From assembly GCF_014199525.1 (NCBI RefSeq), contig NZ_JACHNU010000001.1:782172-846171 (forward strand): a stretch of 64,000 nucleotides of DNA, in the 5' to 3' direction. Made by a program: the position numbers and the translations under genes. Source of the DNA: Conexibacter arvalis. Its GTDB lineage: Bacteria; Actinomycetota; Thermoleophilia; Solirubrobacterales; Solirubrobacteraceae. Positions 28,101 to 35,576 of the stretch are shown piece after piece (the stretch's first letter is position 1; every line of letters begins with the position of its first letter). The notes beneath the pieces are model-generated. The model saw nothing but the letters and a program-made list of their open reading frames with translations. It made no database searches and was not told the DNA's origin.

Positions 28101-29660
28101 CTGGCGGGCGCCTCTGCGCGGCCGCACGACGCCGGCGATCCGGTCCCAGACGATCCGCGGCCGCAGCTCGGCGAACTCGGAGGACGGATAGCGCCCGTCG
28201 AGCATGTCGAGGACGTTCTCCAGCTGCGCGCGGCTCAGCTCGGCGTAGGAGTGAGTGCGCGTGACGCGGGCGTGCAGCTCGTCGACGTGCAGCTCCTCCT
28301 CGCCGGCCGCCATCGCGACGATCTGCTGCGCGAGCACGTCGAGCGGGTTGCGCGGCACGACCGTCGGCTCGATCGCGCCGTCGCGCATCCGCTTGGCGAC
28401 GACCGCGCACTCCAGCAGGTCGGCGCGGAACTTCGGGAAGATGCGGCCCTTGCTGGTGTCCCCGACGTTGTGGCCGGCGCGCCCGATCCGCTGCAGGCCG
28501 GCGGCGACCGACTTCGGCGACTCGACCTGCAGCACGAGGTCGACGGCGCCCATGTCGATCCCCAGCTCCAGCGAGGAGGTCGCGACGATGCAGGGGATCT
28601 CGCCGGCCTTCAGCTGCTCCTCGACGACCAGCCGCTCCTCGCGCGCGAGCGAGCCGTGGTGGGCGCGGGCGATCTCCAGCACCGGCCGCTGCGCGTCCGC
28701 GCCCTCGGCGCCCTCGCCGTCCGGCGGCTCGTTGGCCAGCTCGTTCAGCCGCAGCGCCAGCCGCTCGGCCGAGCGGCGGTTGTTGACGAAGATGATCGTC
28801 GAGCGGTGGTCCTGGACCAGTCTCAGCAGCTCGGGGTAGATCGCCGGCCAGATCGAGCGCCGCGTCGCCTCGCCGCCTCTCAACGGATCGAGCGGGTCGA
28901 CGTTCGGGTCCTGCTCGGGCTCGACCATCGACTCGACCGGCACGTGGATCTGCAGGTCGAGCGGCTTGCGCACGCCGGTGTCGACGATCCGGCATCTGCG
29001 CTTCGGGCCGACCATGAAGCGGCCGACCTCCTCCAGCGGGTTCTGCGTCGCCGACAGCCCGATCCGCTGCACCCCTGCGCGCCCCTCCGACTCGCCGACG
29101 AGCGCGTCGAGCCGCTCCAGCGTCAGCGCGAGGTGGGCGCCGCGCTTGGTCCCGGCGACGGCGTGGATCTCGTCGACGATCGCCCACTCGGCGCCGGTCA
29201 GGATCTCGCGCGCTCTGCTCGTCAGCATCAGGTAGAGCGACTCGGGCGTCGTGATCAGCACGTCCGGCGGGTTGCGCAGCATCTGCTGGCGCTCTCTCTG
29301 CGGCGTGTCGCCGGTGCGGATCGCGACCGTGATCTCGCCGTCGGGCGCGATCCCCTTCAGCGGCGCCCGCAGGTTGCGCTCGATGTCGTAGGAGAGCGCC
29401 TTCAGCGGCGAGACGTAGACCAGCCGCGTCCGTCTCTCGCCATCCGGCAGCGGCGTCGCAGCGAGCCGGTCGAGCGCCCACAGGAAGGCCGCGAGCGTCT
29501 TGCCCGACCCGGTCGGCGCCGATATCAGCACGTGCTCGCCGGTCGCGATCGCCGGCCACGCCTGCTGCTGCGCCTCCGTCGGCGCCGCGAACGCGCGCAC
29601 GAACCACTCCCGCGAGCGCGGCGTGAAGGAGTCGAGGGCGGCGGCGGGCGATCTCGGCAT
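25116..29660 (-). CDS. lhr: Large Lhr-type SF2 DNA helicase
   Basis: 1514-residue ATP-dependent 3'-5' DNA/RNA-DNA helicase. Walker A APTGSGKT is at ~48-55, DEIH at ~163-166, SATQNP is motif III, and QRIGRAGHN is motif VI. These are followed by the winged-helix and Lhr-core domain and a long C-terminal region (from ~900) found only in the large actinobacterial and proteobacterial Lhr proteins. The family takes part in DNA repair; mycobacterial Lhr is induced by DNA damage. ATG 29660 is used. A hairpin (29663-29678) sits directly before the start in the mRNA leader. Confidence 0.96.
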   Translation of the reverse strand: MPRSPAAALDSFTPRSREWFVRAFAAPTEAQQQAWPAIATGEHVLISAPTGSGKTLAAFLWALDRLAATPLPDGERRTRLVYVSPLKALSYDIERNLRAPLKGIAPDGEITVAIRTGDTPQRERQQMLRNPPDVLITTPESLYLMLTSRAREILTGAEWAIVDEIHAVAGTKRGAHLALTLERLDALVGESEGRAGVQRIGLSATQNPLEEVGRFMVGPKRRCRIVDTGVRKPLDLQIHVPVESMVEPEQDPNVDPLDPLRGGEATRRSIWPAIYPELLRLVQDHRSTIIFVNNRRSAERLALRLNELANEPPDGEGAEGADAQRPVLEIARAHHGSLAREERLVVEEQLKAGEIPCIVATSSLELGIDMGAVDLVLQVESPKSVAAGLQRIGRAGHNVGDTSKGRIFPKFRADLLECAVVAKRMRDGAIEPTVVPRNPLDVLAQQIVAMAAGEEELHVDELHARVTRTHSYAELSRAQLENVLDMLDGRYPSSEFAELRPRIVWDRIAGVVRPRRGARQLAVTNAGTIPDRGLFMVTLPDGRRVGELDEEMVYEARPGQVFLLGASSWRIEEIGRDRVIVTPAPGAPGAVPFWRGDGVGRPKELGEAIGAFSRWAVDRPVEELSGRYDLDPRAARNLLDFLREQQEATRVIPSDRTIVVERFRDEIGDWRLCVLSPYGGRIHAAWGLALSAKIRDELGLEADAIWSDDGIIVHLPDADEPPGAEFALIEPDALEDAVVAELSSSALFGARFRENAGRALLIPRAYPGKRTPLWQQRLKSQNLLEVAKRYGEFPIILETYRECLRDVLDLPGLRELLTQLQRRELSIVEVETATASPFASSLLFDYVATYMYEGDTPNAERRAAALSLDRDLLRELLGQEELRDLIDADALDQVEDDLQHRSERTRATTKDELHDVLRRVGDLTSAEAAQRVAPGGRGASEDAPGGDAAGEAVAVAAAWLAELERERRAVLVRVGGEQRWIDAADAGMYRDALGVVPPGGLPEAFLADVPDALVRLLRRYAQTHGPFTTDEPRVRFGLGVGGVEIALRALERDGELVQGELRPGGISGTREWCDADVLRRLRRASLAVLRREIEPADQRAFATFLPGWQGVDRHPPGGAGVDRLREQLVPLQGLALTPSTWETEVLPRRVGAYSATWIDQLCASGELVWVGAGALGRRDGKVALYFRDDTPLIGPPPLAGRAPALDLPEHAAVRERLAQGSCFFTDLLVDLSFPPEQIQEALWDLAWAGEVTNDAFAPLRAPRLTLARAQRRASMRAGRRFSSRRGAGRAEVQGRWSLTAPLFAPAPGQPDDPSARRRALAELLLERYGILTRELVLAEGVVGGFSGIYSELSQLETLGVARRGYFVEGLGGAQFALPGAVERLRAQRAPEEAPPLVLAATDPAQPFGAALPWPKRDGETRRPSRTPGATVVLAGGAPILYLERGGKALQTLVDAEDARLMPALLALADHTRAGRVRRIALEKVDGEPVMGTRWEAMLAEVGFSAGPRRLTLSA

Positions 29661-29769
29661 GCGGCTCGTCTACGAGCCTAGCGCCACGCGCGAGCGGATG
29701 CGAACGTCTGTTCGGACAATATGTGTATGTTCTTTGTGATCCTGCGCATATACGGGTATCGTCTCTCGT
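29661..29769. promoter_or_regulatory. AT-richer divergent promoter region between lhr and vapBC
   Basis: A 109-bp gap markedly richer in A/T than its surroundings. It contains a 6-bp stem with TCTA loop (29663-29678, lhr leader), the dyad CGAAC-N4-GTTCG (29701-29714), and ATAC-GG-GTAT (29750-29759) just before the antitoxin start. The last is a plausible operator for the ribbon-helix-helix antitoxin. No confident -35/-10 pair could be fixed. Confidence 0.45.
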
Positions 29770-30039
29770 ATGAGCACGTTGAGCCGGCGGACGCAGATCC
29801 TCCTGGACGAGGAGCGGTACGCGCGCCTCGAGCAGGCGGCGCAGGCGAGCGGAAGATCGGTCGCGGCGGTCATCCGCGACGCGATCGACGCCAAGCTGGC
29901 GCGCGACGAGACGGCCGGCCGCCGGCGAGAGGCCGTCGACTGGCTGCTGGCGCAGCCGGCGCCGCTCGACCCCGAGCCCGAATGGGCCGTCCTCAAGGCC
30001 GAGATGCTCGACGGCTTCGGCGCATCGCCCGCCGCCTGA
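29770..30039 (+). CDS. Ribbon-helix-helix antitoxin (VapB/CopG type)
   Basis: 89-residue DNA-binding antitoxin. Residues ~5-45 (RRTQILLDEERYARLEQAAQ, then GRSVAAVIRDAID) form a ribbon-helix-helix motif: one strand contacting DNA and two helices for dimerisation. The acidic C-terminal part (~60-89) would wrap the toxin. Its TGA stop overlaps the toxin ATG (TGATG), the usual coupling that keeps antitoxin in excess. The complex is expected to repress its own promoter through the palindromes just upstream. Confidence 0.88.
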   Translation: MSTLSRRTQILLDEERYARLEQAAQASGRSVAAVIRDAIDAKLARDETAGRRREAVDWLLAQPAPLDPEPEWAVLKAEMLDGFGASPAA

Positions 30040-30476
30040 TGGCGAAGGCGCTGCTCGACACGAACGTCTTCGTCTACGCGATGGGCGGGCCGTCGCCCTA
30101 TCGCGAGCCGTGCCGCAGGATCATGGAACTGCTGGCGACCGGCGCGATCGAAGGGGAGGTCAGCGTCGACCTCGTCCAGGAGTTCCTCCACCAGCGCCTC
30201 CGCCGCACCGGCGATCGCGTCGCCGCGGCGGCCGCGGCGCGCCACGTCTCCTACCTGGTCGCGTTGCACGACGTCACCGGCACCGAGTTCCTCCGCGCGC
30301 TCGCGCTGTTCGAGCGGCACGAGCAGCTCGGCGCGCGCGACGCGATGTTCGCTGCGATCGCGCTCAACCGCGGACTCGACGCGATCGTCACCGCCGATCG
30401 CGGCTTCGAAGGGATCGCCGGCCTGCGCCGCGTCGACCCGCTCGACGAGGCGGCGGTCGCCTCGATCTGCGGGTAG
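30039..30476 (+). CDS. PIN-domain toxin (VapC-type ribonuclease)
   Basis: 145-residue Mg2+-dependent RNase toxin. The acidic PIN-domain residues are in place: LLDTNVFVYA (Asp), LVQEFLHQ (Glu), GARDAMFAAIAL (Asp) and IVTADRGF (Asp). It is translated from an ATG overlapping the antitoxin stop. VapC toxins cleave tRNA or rRNA when freed from VapB; the target of this one is unknown. It is the only obvious toxin-antitoxin pair in the window. Confidence 0.9.
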   Translation: MAKALLDTNVFVYAMGGPSPYREPCRRIMELLATGAIEGEVSVDLVQEFLHQRLRRTGDRVAAAAAARHVSYLVALHDVTGTEFLRALALFERHEQLGARDAMFAAIALNRGLDAIVTADRGFEGIAGLRRVDPLDEAAVASICG

Positions 30477-30483
30477 GCGCCCC

Positions 30484-31185
30484 TTACGGCGCTCCCATCC
30501 CCGCCAGCTCGCGCGCTCGCAGGAAGACGGCGTCGATCATCGGCTCGGTGAGGCGGCCGGTGAAGGTGTTCTGTTGGCTGGGGTGGTAGCAGCCGACCAG
30601 CGCGAAGCGCTCGCCGAGCAGCTCGGCGCCGTGGCCGAATCTCGGCCTTGGTCGCGGCGCCGGGTCGCCGAGCGCGGCGCGCAGGCGCAGGGCGGCGTCC
30701 CACGCGAAGCTGCCGAGGCAGACGATCGTGTCGACGTCGCGCAGCAGCCTCAGCTCGCGCTCGGCATACGGAAAGCAGGTGTCGCGCTCGGCCGGCGACG
30801 GCTTGTTGGCCGGCGGGGCGCAGCGGACGGCGGCGAGCACGTAGGCGCCGCGCAGCTCCAGCCCGTCGTCGAGCGCGATCGACGTCGGCTGGTTGGCGAG
30901 GCCGCAGCGCCACATCGAGGCGAACAGCCAGTCGCCCGAGCGGTCGCCGGTGAAGATGCGGCCGGTGCGGTTGGCGCCGTGGGCGGCCGGCGCGAGGCCG
31001 AGCACGAGGATCCGCGCGTCCGGGTCGCCGAAGCCCGGCGCGGGGCGGCCCCAGTACTCCTGATCGGCGAAGGCGGCCCGCTTCACGCGCGCCACCTCCT
31101 CGCGCCACGCGACCAGCCGCGGGCATCTGCGGCAGTCGACGATCTCGGCGGTCAACGCCGCGAGGCCGACGCGGTCGCCGCTCAC
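30484..31185 (-). CDS. Uracil-DNA glycosylase, family 5 (UdgB)
   Basis: 233-residue Fe-S uracil-DNA glycosylase. Cysteines C18 and C21 (CRRCPRL) plus two later ones (RCAPP, DTCFPY) bind a [4Fe-4S] cluster. The active-site segment GLAPAAHGANRTGRIF is that of UdgB (family 5), where alanine replaces the polar residue of family 4, and GCYHPSQQNTFTGRLT supplies the leucine-loop region. UdgB enzymes remove uracil, hypoxanthine and ethenocytosine from double-stranded DNA, useful in a very GC-rich genome prone to cytosine deamination. It is convergent with the VapC gene (7-bp gap). Confidence 0.92.
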   Translation of the reverse strand: MSGDRVGLAALTAEIVDCRRCPRLVAWREEVARVKRAAFADQEYWGRPAPGFGDPDARILVLGLAPAAHGANRTGRIFTGDRSGDWLFASMWRCGLANQPTSIALDDGLELRGAYVLAAVRCAPPANKPSPAERDTCFPYAERELRLLRDVDTIVCLGSFAWDAALRLRAALGDPAPRPRPRFGHGAELLGERFALVGCYHPSQQNTFTGRLTEPMIDAVFLRARELAGMGAP

Positions 31186-31249
31186 CTGGCGGCTCCGCGG
31201 GCGATGCTCCGCGCGTGGGCGGGTGCGGCGACGATCACGGGCGGCCGCC

Positions 31250-31912
31250 TCAAACGGGCGGCTGGCGCTCGCCGAGCAGCCCGATCGCGAGCCGCTCGAT
31301 CACCGGCTCGAGGTCGAGCGGGTGCGCCGGCTGGCCGAGCCGGACCTGGCGCGAGGCGAGCTCGACGATCGCGCCGACGATCGCGAACGAGTCGTCCGGC
31401 GAGGCGAACCGGGGGAAGCCGGACTGGCGCGCCATCCGCTCGTTCTCGCGGTCGACGACGCGCGCGAAGCGCTCGAGGATCTCGTCGCGTCTGCGCGCCG
31501 CCGCGGGCCCGGCGCCGATGATCTCGACCAGCAGCGTCTGCGCCTCGTTGGGGAACTCGACCAGCGCCTGCAGGAAGGCGCGCATCCCCTCGCGCCAGCG
31601 CTCCAGCGGATCGTCGCCGGCCGCCGTCGCCGCGCGCACGATGCGCCCGATCAGCACCTCGTAGGCGTAGTCGAAGAGGGCGATGATGCACTCCTCCTTG
31701 TTGGCGAAGTGCTCGTAGAAGGTCGCCTTCGACATGCCGGCCGCGCGGCTGATCGACTCCGCGCTCGCGTCGGCGTAGCCGGTCTCCGCGAAGACGGCCG
31801 CGGCCGCCTCGAACAGCCGCTCACGCTGAAGGCCGAGCCGCACCTCGAGCGGCGGGGCATGGCGTCCGCGCGGAACGGCGGTGCGCGGGGTGGTGCGGTC
31901 GGAGCTGGCCAT
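31250..31912 (-). CDS. TetR family transcriptional regulator
   Basis: 220-residue repressor-like protein. Residues ~28-75 carry the TetR N-terminal helix-turn-helix (LFEAAAAVFAETGYADASAE, then ISRAAGMSKATFYEHF with NKEE). The all-helical C-terminal ligand domain (~85-220) is not similar to a named subgroup that I recognise. No efflux pump or enzyme gene is divergent from it; neighbours are UdgB and rmlB, so the target is unknown. ATG 31912 was chosen because the upstream open frame has no plausible start close by. Confidence 0.9.
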   Translation of the reverse strand: MASSDRTTPRTAVPRGRHAPPLEVRLGLQRERLFEAAAAVFAETGYADASAESISRAAGMSKATFYEHFANKEECIIALFDYAYEVLIGRIVRAATAAGDDPLERWREGMRAFLQALVEFPNEAQTLLVEIIGAGPAAARRRDEILERFARVVDRENERMARQSGFPRFASPDDSFAIVGAIVELASRQVRLGQPAHPLDLEPVIERLAIGLLGERQPPV

Positions 31913-31989
31913 CGCGGGGGATCGAGAGGAGTCTAACTCCGCCGCGCAACCGCCGCCGGCCCGCGCGAAGCGGCGACGTGCCAGGCCGC

Positions 31990-32982
31990 TCAGCCGAGCG
32001 CGCGGCCGTACTGGCGCTCGTAGTACTCGCGGTAGTCGCCGGAGCGGATCGGCTCCCACCACCACGTGTTCTCGCGGTACCAGTCGACCGTTCTGCGCAG
32101 CCCCTCGTCGAACTGCACCTGGGCCTCCCAGCCGAGCGCGCGCAGCTTCTCGGAGGCGAGCGAGTAGCGGCGGTCGTGGCCGGGGCGGTCGGTGACGTAC
32201 TCGATCAGCGACTCGTCGTTGCCGGTCGCCGCGACGATCCGCTTGACGACCTCGATGTTCGGGCACTCGTCGGGCCCGCCGACGTTGTAGACCTCGCCGG
32301 CTCTGCCCTGCTCCAGCGCATGGCCGATGCCGCGGCCGAAGTCGGTCACGTACAGCCAGTTGCGGACCTGCATGCCGTCGCCGTAGACCGGCAGCTTGTC
32401 GCCGTGCAGCGCGTTCAGCACCATCAGCGGGATCAGCTTCTCCGGGTACTGGTACGGCCCGTAGTTGTTGGAGCCGCGGCAGATCAGCGTCTCCAGCCCG
32501 AAGGTGTGGAAGTAGCTGAGCACGAGCAGGTCGGCGCCGGTCTTCGTCGCGCTGTAGGGGGAGGAGGGCTGCAGCGGCGACTCCTCGGTGAAGGAGCCCT
32601 GCTCGATCGAGCCGTAGACCTCGTCGGTCGACACCTGCAGGAAGCGGACCCCGGCCTTGCGCGCGGCCTCCAGCAGCACGTAGGTGCCCTGGCCGTTGGT
32701 GACGACGAAGGCGTCGGGCTCGGCGATCGAGCGGTCGACGTGGGTCTCGGCGGCGAAGTTGACGACGGCGTCGACGCCCTCGATCGCGTCGGCGACGGCC
32801 TCCGGGTCCTCGATCGCGCCGTGGACGAAGCGCACGTCGTCGATCACGTCGTGGAGGTTCTCGCGCCGCCCGGCGTAGGTCAGCTTGTCGAGCACGACGA
32901 CCTCGTCGCCGTGCTCCTTGACGCGGATGCGGACGAAGTTGGAGCCGATGAAGCCGGCCCCGCCGCAGACGAGCAGCTTCAT
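31990..32982 (-). CDS. rmlB: dTDP-glucose 4,6-dehydratase
   Basis: 330-residue extended short-chain dehydrogenase. It shows the NAD-binding CGGAGFIGSNFVR, the substrate-site STDEVYGS, the catalytic YSATK, and RGSNNYGPYQ, all diagnostic for RmlB. It converts dTDP-glucose to dTDP-4-keto-6-deoxyglucose, the second step of dTDP-L-rhamnose synthesis for cell-surface polysaccharide. Its ATG overlaps the rmlD stop (ATGA), so it is translated with rmlD. It is the last gene of the rml set. Confidence 0.96.
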   Translation of the reverse strand: MKLLVCGGAGFIGSNFVRIRVKEHGDEVVVLDKLTYAGRRENLHDVIDDVRFVHGAIEDPEAVADAIEGVDAVVNFAAETHVDRSIAEPDAFVVTNGQGTYVLLEAARKAGVRFLQVSTDEVYGSIEQGSFTEESPLQPSSPYSATKTGADLLVLSYFHTFGLETLICRGSNNYGPYQYPEKLIPLMVLNALHGDKLPVYGDGMQVRNWLYVTDFGRGIGHALEQGRAGEVYNVGGPDECPNIEVVKRIVAATGNDESLIEYVTDRPGHDRRYSLASEKLRALGWEAQVQFDEGLRRTVDWYRENTWWWEPIRSGDYREYYERQYGRALG

Positions 32983-33848
32983 GCAGTCACCTTTCGTGCG
33001 TGGAGGAAGTCGGAGAGGCCCTCCTGCCATCGCGGCAGGCGGGGCGCGTCGTCGCGCTCGCTGACGAGCGCGCTGAAGGCGGGACGGGGCGCGGGCCGCG
33101 GCATCTCGGCGGTCGTGCACGGCAGCACGCGGCAGGCGACGTCGGCCTGGCGGAAGATCTCGGTCGCGAAGGCGTTCCACGAGCACGGCTCGCCGCCGCC
33201 GGCGACGTGCACGATGCCCTCGGCGGCGCGCGCCTCGCCAGCCGCGAGCGACACCAGCGCCGGCGCGAGGTGGGCGGTCGCGGTCGGGAAGCCGACCTGG
33301 TCGGTCACGACGGAGAGCTCGTCGCGCTCCGCCGCCAGCCGCAGCATCGTCGCGGCGAAGTTGGCGCCGCCGACGCCGAACAGCCACGACGTGCGGACGA
33401 TCGCGTGCGAGCCGCCGGCGGCCGCGACGGCCTGCTCGCCCTCCAGCTTCGTCGCGCCGTAGACGCTGCGCGGGCCGGTCGCGTCGGACTCGACGTACGG
33501 CGCGGCGTCGGCCGGCCGGTCGCCGTCGAAGACGTAGTCGGTCGAGACGTGGACGAGCCGCGCCCCCGCGTCGGCCGCGGCGCGCGCGAGCACGCCGGGC
33601 GCGGTCGCGTTGACGGCGCGCGCGCCGTCTGGATCGGCCTCGGCGCCGTCGACGTCGGTCCACGCGGCGCAGTTGACGACCGCGTCGGCCCGGGCCCGCG
33701 CGAGCGCCGCCGCGACGGCGTCCGCGTCGGTCACGTCGAGCTCGGCGCGCGGCAGCGCGACCGGCTCCAGGCCGGCGGCGCGGGCGGCGCGCACGACGTC
33801 CTGCCCGAGCATCCCGCCCGCCCCCGTCACGAGGACGCGCGAGCTCAC
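32979..33848 (-). CDS. rmlD: dTDP-4-dehydrorhamnose reductase
   Basis: 289-residue SDR reductase catalysing the last step to dTDP-L-rhamnose. VTGAGGMLGQDVV binds NAD(P)H, and STDYVFDG with YGATKLEGEQ carries the catalytic Tyr and Lys; RTSWLFG is the usual RmlD signature. The start is GTG 33848, without a clear ribosome site. It lies between rmlA (64-bp gap) and rmlB (4-bp overlap). The epimerase gene rmlC is not in the cluster. Confidence 0.95.
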   Translation of the reverse strand: MSSRVLVTGAGGMLGQDVVRAARAAGLEPVALPRAELDVTDADAVAAALARARADAVVNCAAWTDVDGAEADPDGARAVNATAPGVLARAAADAGARLVHVSTDYVFDGDRPADAAPYVESDATGPRSVYGATKLEGEQAVAAAGGSHAIVRTSWLFGVGGANFAATMLRLAAERDELSVVTDQVGFPTATAHLAPALVSLAAGEARAAEGIVHVAGGGEPCSWNAFATEIFRQADVACRVLPCTTAEMPRPAPRPAFSALVSERDDAPRLPRWQEGLSDFLHARKVTA

Positions 33849-33912
33849 GTGGTCACCGCGAGCGGGAAGGCGAGCGTTCCCAGTGGAAGCCGAGGCCGCA
33901 GGCCGAGCGCTT

Positions 33913-34989
33913 TCACGGGATCCCGATCTCCGAGTTGTCGCCGACCATGAAGCGGTGCGCGCGCGGCTGGCGCGCGTCGCGGTGGATCTTCACGTTGCGC
34001 CCGAGCAGCGACGACTCCATGCGGCCGTCGAGGTTGCGCACCGAGGAGCCGGCGAGCAGGATCGAGTGCTCGACCTCGGCGTTCTGGACCTCGCAGCCGG
34101 CGTCGATCGCCGTGTACGGCCCGACGTAGCAGTCGGTCAGCCTCGTCCCGGCGCCGATCACCGCCGGACCGCGGACGGTCGCGCGGATCAGGGTCGCGCC
34201 GGCCTCGACGATCACGCGGCCGTCGACGGTCGAGTCGATCAGCTCGCCCTCGATGTGCGGCTCGATCGCGTCGAGGATCAGGCGGTTGGCCTCGAGCATG
34301 TCGTCGAGCCGGCCGGTGTCCTTCCACCAGCCGCGGACGACGTGCGGCTCGACGCGGCGGCCGCTGTCGACGAGGTGCTGGATCGCGTCGGTGATCTCCA
34401 GCTCGCCCCGTCTCGACGGTCTGATCGCGCGCGCGGCGTCGTGGATGCCGGGCGTGAACATGTAGACGCCGACGAGCGCGAGGTCGGTCGCCGGCTCCTT
34501 CGGCTTCTCGACCAGGCGGGTCACCGACCCGTCGCCGTTCAGCTCCGCCACGCCGTAGTTCTCGGGATCGTCGACCGGGGTCAGCAGGATCAGCGCGTCC
34601 GGCTCGTTGGAGCGGAACGCGTCGACGAGGTCGAGCATGCCGCCCTGCAGCAGGTTGTCGCCGAGGTACATGACGAACGGCGCGTCGCCGAGGAACGGCT
34701 CGGCCGTCAGCACCGCGTGCGCCAGGCCGAGCGGCTCGTCCTGGAGGATGTAGGTGATCTCGACGCCGAACTGCGACCCGTCGCCGGCGACCTCCCGGAT
34801 CTCCTCGCCGGTCTCCGGCGCGATGATGATCCCGATCTCGCGGATGCCGGCGGCGGCCATCGCCTCGATGCCGTAGAAGAGCACGGGCTTGTTGGCGACC
34901 GGCACGAGCTGCTTGGCGCTCGTGTGCGTGATCGGCCGCAGCCGGGTGCCCTTGCCCCCGGACAGGATGAGCCCTCGCAGATCCTTCAT
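33913..34989 (-). CDS. rmlA: Glucose-1-phosphate thymidylyltransferase, long form
   Basis: 358-residue nucleotidyltransferase, first enzyme of dTDP-rhamnose synthesis. The N-terminal ~235 residues carry LSGGKGTRLRPIT, PVLFYGIEA and YLGDN. The extra ~110 C-terminal residues show left-handed beta-helix (hexapeptide) spacing (VEAGATLIRATVRGPAVIGAG), as in the ~355-residue long-form RmlA/StrD type of actinobacteria and archaea rather than the 290-residue enterobacterial form. Dedicated secondary-metabolite StrD enzymes share this shape, but the rml neighbours favour rhamnose. ATG 34989 is used. Confidence 0.93.
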   Translation of the reverse strand: MKDLRGLILSGGKGTRLRPITHTSAKQLVPVANKPVLFYGIEAMAAAGIREIGIIIAPETGEEIREVAGDGSQFGVEITYILQDEPLGLAHAVLTAEPFLGDAPFVMYLGDNLLQGGMLDLVDAFRSNEPDALILLTPVDDPENYGVAELNGDGSVTRLVEKPKEPATDLALVGVYMFTPGIHDAARAIRPSRRGELEITDAIQHLVDSGRRVEPHVVRGWWKDTGRLDDMLEANRLILDAIEPHIEGELIDSTVDGRVIVEAGATLIRATVRGPAVIGAGTRLTDCYVGPYTAIDAGCEVQNAEVEHSILLAGSSVRNLDGRMESSLLGRNVKIHRDARQPRAHRFMVGDNSEIGIP

Positions 34990-35045
34990 ACGCTCGGGGA
35001 GGGTAACGGTCCCGCTGCGCCGATGTTTCGCCGATCCGGGCGCGG

Positions 35046-35519
35046 TCAGTAGACGCCGCCGAGCTTGCGGTGGTCCCAGGTGACCGGCGCGGACTCGGCG
35101 ACGAACTGCATCGCGACCCGCTTCGGCGCCTGCGTGCGGACCATCTGCTCGACCTCCGGCGCCAGGGCGGTTCCGGCGCCGCCGCCGTAGCGGGCGAACA
35201 GCTCGAGACCGAAGGCGGTGACGGTCTCGACGTCGCGGTGGATCCGCGCCCGCGCCTTCACCATCACGCCGCGCAGCTGCTCGTAGCTCTCGCCTGCCTC
35301 GACCTGGAGCGTGACGCGGTCGTCGCGCTCCAGGTTCCTCACCTTCTGCGATCTCGCGTAGGTCCAGGCCCAGATCTCGCCGTCGCGCACCGTGTACCAG
35401 AGCGGCATCAGGTGCGGCCAGCCGTCTCTGCCCACGGTCGCCAGGACGACGGTGCGCTGCTCGTCGAGGAAGGCGGCCAGCTCCTCCTCGCTCATGCGGA
35501 TCAGGTCGCGTCGGCTCAT
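35046..35519 (-). CDS. Pyridoxamine 5'-phosphate oxidase-fold flavin/F420-binding protein
   Basis: 157-residue split-barrel protein. The segments RTVVLATVGRDGWPHLMPLWYTV and KVRNLERDDRVTLQVEAGESYEQLRGV are those of the PPOX family, actinobacterial members of which often use coenzyme F420 instead of FMN. The C-terminus (TWDHRKLGGVY) is also typical. The exact reaction is unknown; F420-dependent reductases of this type act on biliverdin, fatty acids or xenobiotics. It stands 57 bp upstream of rmlA on the same strand and could be co-transcribed, but a functional link is not evident. Confidence 0.88.
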   Translation of the reverse strand: MSRRDLIRMSEEELAAFLDEQRTVVLATVGRDGWPHLMPLWYTVRDGEIWAWTYARSQKVRNLERDDRVTLQVEAGESYEQLRGVMVKARARIHRDVETVTAFGLELFARYGGGAGTALAPEVEQMVRTQAPKRVAMQFVAESAPVTWDHRKLGGVY

Positions 35520-35576
35520 GGCCGGCGAGCGTAATGCACGCGGGTCGCGCGACGGCTCCGGTCGCCGGCGCCGCGC

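Noticed and set aside
24789..29681. 1630-codon open frame opposite lhr
   Set aside because: Repetitive Arg/Leu/Gln/Ala translation with no motif; it mirrors the lhr coding strand.
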